From the NCBI GenBank assembly GCA_014607495.2, contig CP053160.1, positions 13,702,001 through 13,766,000 on the forward strand: 64,000 bases of DNA, given 5' to 3'. Source of the DNA: Carposina sasakii (taxonomy: Eukaryota; Arthropoda; Insecta; Lepidoptera; Carposinidae). Positions 9,660 through 18,659 of the stretch are shown here, in pieces (the first letter of the stretch is position 1; every line of letters begins with the position of its first letter). Both the position numbers and the translations under genes were made by a program. The notes beneath the pieces are model-generated. The model worked only from the letters and a program-made list of their open reading frames with translations, searched no databases and was not told the DNA's origin.

Positions 9660-10374
9660 TACCTTTTTTTTTACATTTATTTATAAAAACACTTAATCAC
9701 TAGGTAACGAAAACCCTTTGGGTTTATCTGCCTAGTGCGGTCTATCCTGTATTTCGTCGGTTTACGTACCCCCAGCCTAAAACGTATCTACGAACGTTCA
9801 TCATTCAAATAGTGTTGTTTTATTTTATTTCTATATTTATGTGTTTGTAAATAATGAGTTTGTATGTTTAAAGGTATCATTTATAATATCTATTAGAATA
9901 TATTGCCACATTCTTTTTTCATAGAAATTATTATATTTAGGCCTAACAAACGCCGGTAGATAACTTAGCTTTCGTACTTTTTCTAATCTTTTGTTTGGTA
10001 TCACAATTTTTTTGTTTTGATCCTCCTCTATCAATATTGCCAGTTTTGTTTTTTCATAAACATCTAATACGCGACAATGTTTAAATATGCGTGTTTCGTT
10101 GTTACTAATTAGTTTTTTTATGTACGAGGGGATTATTAGTTTTAAAATACTTTGTTGTAAATTATATATGTTATCAATGTGCGTTTTGAATGTTCTACCG
10201 TAACTACCAATTCCATAGCCTATAATTGAGTCGGCCAGTGCCATATATAAAAGTCTATTTATAGCAAAAGGAACTTTATAACGTAAAATTGTCATTTTAC
10301 TCTGAATAGCCCGTAGCTTATTGCAAACGTTGTGAATGTGCGGCTTCCAATTTAGCCTTTCATCGATAATGAGC
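9660..10374 (-). pseudogene. LINE B: reverse transcriptase C-terminal half, minus strand
   Basis: An uninterrupted minus-strand frame (10374 down to 9837) reads LIIDERLNWKPHI, then LLYMALADSIIGYGIGSYG, then a region ending NNFYEKRMWQYILI. This is the thumb and C-terminal part of a Jockey/CR1-type non-LTR reverse transcriptase, downstream of the catalytic motifs, which are absent. The stop is followed by about 165 bp of 3' UTR and a T-run at 9662-9673 (the poly-A tail in plus orientation). About 180 codons without a stop suggest a fairly recent insertion. Immediately upstream is the end of another LINE (10384-10690). Confidence 0.8.
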
Positions 10375-10383
10375 CTACTAACT

Positions 10384-10690
10384 TCAGAGAGACAAGTAGT
10401 GCTCCTTAAGTCTATTCTTAAAAGTGTCGATGGTACGACAATCCCTCACTGAGTGGGGTAAGGAATTTCAAAGCTTGACCGCGTGAACTGTGAAGGAGTA
10501 ACCATATGCTCCGGTGTTGTGTTGAGGAGTTTTCAACATAGATGCAGTGAGAGACCTAAGGGGTCTGTGTCTGGAGAAAAGATATTGAAATCTCTCAACA
10601 AGATACTCCGGAGAAGGGCCACTGTACAGAATCTTATAGAGTAGTATAAGTACGTGAGCGACTGTCCGGCGAAGGCGGATAGGGAGCCAT
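10384..10690 (-). pseudogene. LINE A: reverse transcriptase C-terminus, minus strand
   Basis: The minus-strand frame gives LPIRLRRTVAHVLILLYKIL, YSGPSPEYLVERFQYLFSRH, PQHNTGAYGYSF and TFKNRLKEHYLSL before TGA at 10384-10386. This is the standard C-terminal block of CR1/L2-like polymerases (LRS..., P.HN...YSF, A..LWN.LP, ...FK..L..). One in-frame TGA replaces the Trp of the LWNSLP block. It ends a few bases before LINE B begins on the same strand. Confidence 0.75.
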
Positions 10691-10813
10691 TTTAACTCTT
10701 AAATAGTCTATCTGATGGGTTAAGTTAATGTTGTCATCCTCTAAAATTTTATCAAGGTTGTGACATCAACTTTGTCGTTTAGGTACGCTATCTGACCATC
10801 GAAAAATCGGCTC
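10682..10813. mobile_element. Short TIR element of the GGGCCGAT family
   Basis: Left end GGGAGCCATTTTAACTC and right end (reverse complement GAGCCGATTTTTCGATG). Both lead into a 'tctgatgg' or 'tctgacca' motif, then 'aagttaatgttgtc' or 'aagttgatgtcac'. This is the family of 352-874. It is about 132 bp and abuts LINE A. Confidence 0.55.
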
Positions 10814-10819
10814 TACATT

Positions 10820-11460
10820 TCGTATAAAATTCGTTTACTAACGGATTTTGTATTAAGCAACGTCAGAACACCTCCTCTCTCTGTCTGCTCCGTATTATTA
10901 TTACACTAATGACGTCCTACAGTATAAATAAATGAATCATAATCCAAGCAAGCATACTGTTATCCGCACCCCTCAGTTATCGGTTACAGACTGCAGCAAA
11001 ACTTGTTTCTCTGTTTCTTGCTCGACATAATAAATCTTTCTTACTGTCACTGGTATTTATAGTCTGTTTCTGTTTTCAAGTCCTACGTTTGTTTAAGGAA
11101 CTAAGAAAATTATGTAAACCCTTTCGGTGTTAGATAGACACTAGCGCTTTTATCACATGAGGTTGTAAGGGGAACGAAGTATAGCTCGTGCGAGGGATGC
11201 TAGTCACAATGGTGGCTTCAATAAATCATTTACAAGAATTTTGTTTGCACACTCGGTGTACTTGCCTTGCTGAAACGTGTTTAGTTTAATTGTGATTTAT
11301 AAAAGCTAGTTTGAATAGGCGATATAAGATTATCGATTTTGGTTAGCTATGCTTACTATCTTTTAGGTAAGTAGTAGTTTTCTGGGTATTGTTTATTACG
11401 ATTATTATTATATTTTTTCTTCTATGCTGCTCTGGAAGTGAAAAAAAAAAGTATAATACT
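10820..11460. other. No feature seen
   Basis: No supported gene. The sequence is AT-rich with scattered low-complexity runs. Confidence 0.35.
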
Positions 11461-11465
11461 ACAGC

Positions 11466-11645
11466 TGCTTTTCTTCCCGGGCATACTGTACAAGTCAGTA
11501 GAGGGACAAGAGGGGACCACCTGTCACTACTAACCGAACTTGTACATCTCAACTGTACCCTCAAAATCAGAAGTGGCACCATGTGGTTCTATCGGCCCGT
11601 GGTGCTCTGCCTACCCCGTAAGGGATAAAGGCGTGATTATATGTA
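11466..11645 (-). repeat. GCACCAAGGGCCGATAGAACC repeat, reverse copy
   Basis: The reverse complement starts with 'atatataatcacgccttta'-like sequence and includes 'gcagagcaccacgggccgat', 'gaaccacatggtgccactt', 'acaagttcggttagtagtg' and 'gacttgtacagtatgccc'. It is about 180 bp, near full length compared with 30741-30998. Confidence 0.7.
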
Positions 11646-12488
11646 TGTTATTTTGTTTTTCAGGTACATAAGGCGGGTTCATCTGAAATCACAATTCATG
11701 CAAGCATTTTAATTTAATTTATTTTATTGTAACTGCCCTATGGTCTACTAACTGCAGTATTCAGAGAGTTGTTTTATAAAGTAGGTTACTTCTCAGAAAC
11801 ACTCATGTGTATAATTTTATTATGGGGTATGATAATAATTAATCGTTTTAATGTTAATGAGTTAATAAATTTATTAAGAAAATTTCAATATATTTATCTA
11901 AAAGTGGCTTAAGGCAGAATAAACAAAATACGATTAAAATATAATTATTCGCATATCCTAAAGGAGAGTAACAAAAAATGCTTTGTTATTTATGTTCAGA
12001 TTAGTCAATTAGCTCCAGCTCCATTGTACGAGTATTTTGCAAAGCAATTAGCCTTTAAAAACATAGCCAGCTTAAAAATCTAACCTGCCACTAGATTGTC
12101 AATTAACAGCTTTGTAGGTGGTCGCAAAGAATAAAACAGACTATACAGAGTCTCTGCAAACATTTTTAGCTCGCGGACATTTAAAAAAGGAGTGTATAAA
12201 CATTTATTTTATGTTTGGAAAGGTTTTTTGACAGGCTTGTACGTACAGGCTGGACGTGACATACTGAAATGGTTGAATGGAAAACTGAAAACAGACTTTG
12301 AGGATGTGGCGTAAAATGTATAGTCATTTTGTTTATGAAAGCGGATTAAATGGTATTTTTGCGCTGTCTAGACAATATTTAATGCTAATGCTAAAACTGA
12401 TGACGCATTATATCGTTAGGCGTATATGTTAGTAAATCAATTGAAAGCACACACATACATATATACACGGCTGTATTCACGTAATGTG
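11646..12488. other. No feature seen
   Basis: AT-rich, no recognised gene or repeat pair. Confidence 0.35.
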
Positions 12489-12645
12489 GACAACATAGTC
12501 CGAAAATCACACTGCGGTCACCAACCCGTCTGCCCAGCGTGGTGACTATGGGCAAAACCCCCCTGTGGCAGTAGCCTTGTGGCGTGCCCTGGGGGAGGCC
12601 AACGTCCAGCAGTGGAGTGCAATATGCTGAAGACGAAGAAGAAGA
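12489..12645 (+). pseudogene. RTE-like LINE 3' end (second family)
   Basis: Contains 'aacccgtctgcccagcgtgg', 'tgactatgggcaaaaccc' and codons for WRALGEANVQQWSAI, ending in a GAAGAAGAAG-type tail. Same family as 5790, 30318, 54724 and 57558. The peptide end is open in this copy. Confidence 0.7.
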
Positions 12646-12649
12646 TTCC

Positions 12650-14240
12650 CGTAATGCGGTGGGCGGAACTACAAGATTGTAAAGGAGATACTACAGCCAC
12701 GTGTAGCATAGCGAAGATAGATGTTAATTGAAAGCACACCTCACGTATAAAATAAAATAAAGAATAAATTGAAACAACCAGTATACTCGTATTCATATCG
12801 GGTCCTGACTTTGAATGCAATAAATATAATGAATTATGTAATACGAATAAAAATAGAAGCGTCGCTCAAGCTCAGCATTCCTATACAAAATGAGTAGCAA
12901 CAATGAATCAAATGAAAAAAATCCATTCTCCGCGCTACAATAGATTATTCAAATCGCAAGACCGTAACCTGGAGTGGAGGGACAAATCTGAAAACTCCAC
13001 CGTACCTATTGAAGCCCAGTCATCGAAGCAAAACGAAAAAGGCAATTCCATTGCCCTTTCCATTAACAGTACAGGAACGCTGCCTCGGGCTGTCCAATAA
13101 ATCAATCTGCAGGAAAATTAAATCCTACGAAACTAAAGAAAAGCTAGTGATTTAAGATAAAATTATCTTTTTGGAATGAGGTATTTAATTTAGATGCGAT
13201 AGGATTTATCGCCTTTGGAGTTGCGATAGAATATTTATGCGCTCGTATAGTTGCTAAAAGTAATAAATTAATGCCAAGTAGGTAATACTTTTATATTCAA
13301 GTTATCCTATTTGCACGTTTTGCTTCAACGGATACGCTTAATATATCTTATTTATTGATATAATTTTTAATAAAAATTATTTTTTCATATTGGGTGTATG
13401 TATAAGCTATAGCTTCCATTGTCTCTCTTGTTTCATTAATTGAACAGGATTGCGCACTAACATTATTTAATTTTTTGTTATGTACCTACTGATTTTTGGG
13501 CTTGGTTTCTTAATAAAATTTTATTACAGAAATAATACTTATAATTCTCAATGACACGGATAATAATAACCTTAGCGCTTGTACTGTCTTGAAAAGTTAT
13601 TTTTGCTCGGATAAGTACCAATTTTCATTGCGACAGTAAATAGTATAGAATCAACACAGTCAACTTATTCGCAGTAAACAAACATGCAATGTGATTTTAA
13701 AATTCTGCATTTCATCGAAAAGTGAATGCAATGGGTAGAGTTCATTCTTACATTAGTGCTTCAGTAATAATCCGTCAAAACTGTTCTACGAGGTAGTGTA
13801 GTTAGAATTTAAATTTCCACTTCAATCTTTAAGCAGACTTATAAGTATGTAATATCATTATTGTATTGTGCTGCACATCTTATAGCAGTAAAACTTTGTC
13901 ATGCTCTTAAATCGATAATAGCTGTTTGCAAACTACTCTGTGGCGAAACTACATTGGAGTTTACCTGTGTCGATACGTTTGCAGATCACGTGCCAGGACA
14001 CTTGCAGCCCTGTTCGACCAATCACCGACAATGTTTGAGACGGGAATACGTTAAAATGTATCCCGGACTTATTCCGTGTTTACTTTTTTTTAACTTTCAG
14101 TAAAAATGGTAGGTACTTTTCAGAAGGATTATTATTAGATTGGTATTCAGTAGTTATATAATTAATTATGCTTTGTCGTAATGTATTTTACTTTTTACAA
14201 AACTTAGACTTCATTGTAAATATATAGATAATGACAGTAT
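12650..14240. other. No supported gene
   Basis: Open frames at 12903-13100 (65 codons, Lys/Ser-rich) and 13861-14103 (80 codons) match nothing I recognise and have no splice or codon context. I read them as chance frames. Confidence 0.35.
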
Positions 14241-14242
14241 CA

Positions 14243-14356
14243 TCTGCAGGCCGCTTCTGACCGGTTGGAGTGGAAGTTATTGGGCGAGCGAAGCCTATGT
14301 TCAGCAGTGGAATTCTCATGGTTAATAATGATGGTGATGATGATCATCAGCTGAAT
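14243..14356 (+). pseudogene. RTE-like LINE 3' end (first family)
   Basis: Codons for QAASDRLEWKLLGE-like residues are followed by a frameshifted AYVQQ equivalent and the tail 'aataatgatggtgatgatg'. This matches the end of 430-803 and the minus copy at 7890-7998. Confidence 0.7.
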
Positions 14357-14434
14357 ATGTAATTAATTATGATTATTACTCTTTGCAAACGTAATTGTCA
14401 AAAGTTAAATTATACCTGCTTACATAGAACTATA

Positions 14435-14692
14435 CAGGTGTAACAAAAAGGGTATGTTAAGCGAAAAGCTACGTAAATAGCCCACTGTAGAGAATCTATC
14501 CACAAAATTTGAGACTCGAAATCACATGTTTATTTTTCCCGATAGTATGGAGAATTTTTAAATATCTCAGAAATTTTCATACAATCTTGAAAAATAAACA
14601 TGTGATTTCGAGTCTCAAATCTTGTGGATAGGTTCTCTACAGTGGGCTATTTACGCAGCTTTTCGCTTAAATACCCCTTTTGTTACATCCTA
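14435..14692. mobile_element. Palindromic MITE, copy 2 of 3
   Basis: A 258-bp palindrome of the same family as 6163-6422. It starts CAGGTGTAACAAAAAGGGTA after TA (14433-14434) and ends in CATCCTA before TA (14693-14694). The arms share 'gactcgaaatcacatgttta'. Its right TA is also the left target site of the next element. Confidence 0.85.
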
Positions 14693-14694
14693 TA

Positions 14695-15066
14695 CAGGGT
14701 GTTTTTTTGTGGCCACCCTTAACGAAGGGTACGTACTCTATACATCAAATAAAGTAAATTTATGCCAAAAAAAAATGCTGGGTAATGATGTAAATTTTTT
14801 AAATTTTTTGATTGGGCCAAAATTTTTACTGTCCAGTGTTTATACTAGTTTTATCATAGAAAGATATTAATTATTTCTCGTGAAAATATCTTGCTACACG
14901 CGTCAATGTGCATTAATGCAGTAAAACGCAGTCTATTTACTCAACTTTGGACCCTAATATTTTGGAAACCAGACACTTCCCAGGTATGCTTCCATGGAGA
15001 AAAATGATCGTGATGATGAGGAGATTCCGTAGTTTTCGGGAACGTTGACGACTAAAAATCACCCTG
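14695..15066. mobile_element. CAGGGTG-ended MITE (family B), full copy
   Basis: Starts CAGGGTGTTTTTTTGTGGCC and ends AAAATCACCCTG, with TA on both sides (14693-14694, 15067-15068). It is 372 bp with no coding capacity. Only the outermost 8-15 bp are inverted repeats of each other. Its body explains the pieces at 7087-7416 and 7424-7675. Confidence 0.75.
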
Positions 15067-15068
15067 TA

Positions 15069-15233
15069 TACAGGAAACTAGTATAAACACTGGACAGTAA
15101 AAATTTTGGCCCAATCAAAAAATTTAAAAAATTTACATCATTTCCCAGCATTTTTTTTTGGCATAAATTTACTTTATTTGATGTATAGAGTACGTACCCT
15201 TCGTTAAGGGTGGCAACGAAAAAACATCCTGTA
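15069..15233 (-). mobile_element. Truncated family B MITE in reverse orientation
   Basis: 15071-15231 is the near-exact reverse complement of 14695 to about 14855, ending CATCCTG before TA. It starts immediately after the TA that closes the full copy. Together they give a roughly 160-bp inverted repeat around a 210-bp core. Identical peptides in opposite frames (for example NEGYVLYTSNKVNLC) are a by-product, not a gene. Confidence 0.75.
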
Positions 15234-16485
15234 GATATCTTCAACAAACTATTACTTCACAGTTCATAAGCGACGCAAGTCCATCGTATACTGACAGCAG
15301 CTAAGACTCAAAGTTTGAAACGTGAAGCCAGCGCGAGCCACTGTTATTAAGTTTGACAGCTGTCAATTCATCCGAAACAAAAGGAAGGAGTTGAAGCACC
15401 TATATATAATTCCAATGCGAAAATACATACCGTAACCGTAACCTAGAACTGGGCCACGTTTTGCATTGTTTAAGCAAATTGTATTATCGATCCGCCATAC
15501 ACTGTACGTATAGTGATGGTATCACTGTATTTCGTCTGAACATTGTCGTTTATTTATACATAAAAAATGCTTGAATGTATCAACACATAGCCTAAATATG
15601 TGGAGACCTAAATCTTGGAGGACAACATGTTTCTTGTACAATATGAGCCGGTAGGAAAGAAATTCCATGGAAAAAGAAAAACGGGGAATTTAAAGTTTAC
15701 GCGCACGAAATCGTGGGCGTCTTTTAATTCGTTTTCCAAACAGAGAATGACTTATATCCGCATTACGAGTAGAGTACGGAGTTATAAATATATTGAGGGA
15801 GATAACGACATTTAGAATGAAACACAAAAGAAAATCTATCCAATGTTAGTCAACCTAACGAAACAGGCCATTATTTGGGAAGTCGAAATTCCGCAAACCG
15901 GGAAACAGATGTGAACAAAGATGAAAAAAGTTTCAGAATTTCACTGCCGAGGATGATTACAGTACAGAAAATGGAGTAGCGGCCTTTTTATGAACTCCTT
16001 TGTACCGATTCCGAATGTTACCCCACAACTTCCAAGTTTATTCGTGGCCCAGAATTGTTTTTACGAAAAAAAAGTTAAATTTTATAGCGTCTTGTAATAT
16101 TTTATTGTACTTTTACAACACTAATGACCGGGTTTTCTTGTTAAAGTTCATAAAAGATTGCGTAATTTTTGGAGTTTCGGCGAAAAAATGGTTTAGAATT
16201 TTAAAAGTGCTATTAACTTCTTTATTTAAATTCAAATTAAAATTTACTTTGATTTGCATTATGATTAATTAGATTTTATATCTTCCTTTATCTATCGTCG
16301 TGTTTTAATAATAAAATTGAGAAAAGTAATGATTTCATCATGATCACCGTATCACAACTATTCATTGATAAAAATGTGATAAATATTGACATAGTGCTAA
16401 TTATGTTATTTCTAGCTTCATTTGTGAATCTATTCTAACTATACATTCAGATAGCTACTTTATATTTTACCATTCGGAAATACTA
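15234..16485. other. No supported gene
   Basis: Includes 'aagtttgacagctgtcaattc' near 15350 and open frames of 66 and 90 codons (15615-15815, 16000-16272) that I do not recognise. Low coding likelihood. Confidence 0.35.
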
Positions 16486-16655
16486 ACGGTCTTATTAATA
16501 AAAAGTTACTGAAGGCTTATAAGTTCGTAATAGGGAAATCCTCCAAAAATATTATTCATAAACCTACAATGGCGCTAAAACACTCAGTAAGCCTATAATA
16601 ACGACTTCAAAATTTATTGAAGGCTGAACCCTACTATAAACCTGTAATAGAGCGA
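16486..16655 (+). repeat. Left terminal inverted repeat
   Basis: Contains several related CCTATAA / CTATAAACC / GGCTTATA motifs, which suggests internally repetitive termini. It pairs with about 22133-22276. Confidence 0.55.
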
Positions 16656-17251
16656 CAAATGGCCGACTATAAGCAACAGCTGATCTGATTGACGTAATTT
16701 GACGTTTCAATTTATGGTTATTTGGAGTGAAGTGACTCTACCTGCGACAAATATATTTTTCACTGCTAGTTTTGCTAGTTATTATAAAAGTTTCTTGTTT
16801 CATTGTGTTTTAAAATGCAAGCTCTGCAAGCCCAGCGATGGTTTGCAGAGCCATTGATCTAAAATAAAATGTTCCGCATCGTCGTCGAACGTCCTACCAA
16901 AACAGATCAGTTTGGAGTTCGTCTTCGGGAGATTCAGGATAACGCCTGGAGCCATATCTTTTTATACCCATTTGACCACAAAATATACGCAAAAAATGTT
17001 ATAACAGTGCACATATTGCCACATTGAAGTGTGTTGAAAGTTGTTTCGGTGTGCGGAATCAACGTTCTCAAAGTATGTTGAATAGCCTCCTAGTTTACAT
17101 GCAAAATGTGAAACCAATGATTGTAGCTCTTACCGTGTTGAACAATCAATGAAGTCAGAGGAAGAAGCCCTAACAATGCTGATCTACGGGCATTTATTAA
17201 TAGACATTTTAACTATGTACCTAATGTGTATATTATTTATTATCATAAATA
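16656..17251. other. Unassigned left interior of the TIR block
   Basis: A short open frame beginning at 16869 reads MFRIVVERPTKTDQFGVRLR and stays open for about 50 codons. It has a GC content and look unlike the surrounding AT-rich DNA, but I recognise no family. It could be an exon remnant of the element's own gene. A hairpin-prone 'ctctgcaagcccagcg' stretch precedes it. Confidence 0.3.
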
Positions 17252-17265
17252 TATCTTCATGAAAA

Positions 17266-17946
17266 CTAACTTTGTCGGTGCATGTAATGAGTTACAGTCT
17301 TTTCTGTCGCAGTCCAATGTCGCTGCTGACCTAGCTGAAGAAGGTATTCGTTTTCTCTTCGTACCTGCTTACTCACCTCACTTCAACGGTATGGCTGAAG
17401 CTGCCGTTCGCTCCACGAAGCATCACCTGCGTAGAATCTTAAATTCAACTCATCTCACATATGAGGAAATGGCCACTTGTCTTGCTCAAATAGAAGCTAT
17501 CTTAAATTCACGGCCTTTGACTCCTTTATCTACGGATCCTCAAGATATGTCCGTCTTAACTCCCTCTCACTTTCTCATCGGACGAACTTTAACTTCTGTG
17601 CCATATCCAGAAATTGCAGACACTGTAAATATCAGCTTGATGCAGCGCCACAAGAGAGTAGAGGCAATTAAACAACATTTCTGGAGACGCTTCACGAAAG
17701 ACTATATCGCTACCCTTCAACAAAAAACTAAGTGGAAGAGTCACCAAGCCGATGTCAAACTAAATAATATTGTTCTTGTCAAAGACAATAATACTTCGCC
17801 ACTCGTCTGGGCCCTTAGGACGAATAATTAAGTGTTACCCAGGCGTTGACGGAGTAACTCGAGTAGCAGAGATAAAGACGAAAAGGGGAACCATTAGAAG
17901 AGGATGGAACAATCTTTGCATACTACCTCTAGAAGATAACCTTTGA
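17266..17946 (+). pseudogene. BEL/Pao LTR retrotransposon: integrase C-terminal part
   Basis: This is the end of a BEL/Pao pol polyprotein. Visible in order: TNFVGACNEL, FLFVPAYSPHFNGMAEAAVR (carrying the third catalytic acidic residue of the DDE integrase core, at about 17397-17399), the ILNSRPLTPLS.DP and LTPSHFLIGR blocks, and the W....F...Y...LQ..KW region. A one-base frameshift near 17818 separates this from a short tail with KCYPGVDGVTRVAEIKTKRG and a stop at 17944-17946. Protease, RT, RNase H and the first two catalytic Asp residues are absent: the fragment begins just after the position of the usual SDN motif. A GC-rich stretch 'caaccccgggagcctgtcta' follows the stop and could be polypurine tract and LTR start. 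Confidence 0.85.
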
Positions 17947-18659
17947 AGTTCATCCTTCAACCCCGGGAGCCTGTCTACGCTTCAGGAAGCTGGCAACACG
18001 GCCGCCCCGCGCACCTGCGCTCTCGCCCTATTTTTGATCTCTTGTTAGCAAAAACGCAGGCCGCACGCACGCGTCTCATAATAAAATTGGTTATTATATT
18101 CTTGCATTGTATTTATATTTTGAAAAGTAAACCAGAATTCATAAAATTATACAGTCCACTTATTTATCGATACGAAACATAATTGATTCAAGTATAATTA
18201 AAGAACATCAACAACAAGAGATCAAAAATTTAAAGTAGATCACAGAAAGTGGAAATACAACAGAAAAGCTATATATTTTATAATATATAATATCTTGACT
18301 TGAATCCAATATTGTCGAAACAATAACATAACCTAAAAAAACTTTATAAATAATATTAGTAACACATTAATACTCATGAAACCGAAATAAGTTTATATAA
18401 GAGAAGACTACCTCAGTGCCCACGACCTGTAATAAGTGTGAGAAATACTGAGGTAGGTACAGGGAATGCTGAATATTGTTTCGCACTCGCCTATTGCCCA
18501 AGCTGCAAAGAGCCAAGACCCATTGGTATTTCAATTGGTAGTCCAAATTGACTCAGTGATCAGTGATTTTCAATTTCTATCTCTATTTACAGCCAAATTA
18601 TGACTATGATAGTGAACATGTGTACATAATCCTCTATTTTAATTTTAATTTTACTTTAA
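17947..18659. other. Possible BEL/Pao 3' LTR remnant and spacer
   Basis: After the BEL stop a GC-rich segment to about 18080 gives way to AT-rich DNA. LTR limits cannot be set because there is no second LTR in the window to compare. A 10-bp inverted pair CTACCTCAGT / ACTGAGGTAG (18408-18417, 18447-18456) could form a small hairpin. Confidence 0.3.

Noticed and set aside
14622..15247. Two open frames with the same peptide (NEGYVLYTSNKVNLC) on opposite strands
   Set aside because: They are the two arms of an inverted MITE pair; the shared peptide reflects shared DNA, not a duplicated gene.
18408..18456. CTACCTCAGT ... ACTGAGGTAG hairpin resembling let-7 seed (TGAGGTAG)
   Set aside because: Only about eight bases match the start of let-7, the rest differs, the stem is about 10 bp with a 29-base loop, and it lies in retroelement debris. 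Coincidence is the simplest reading.
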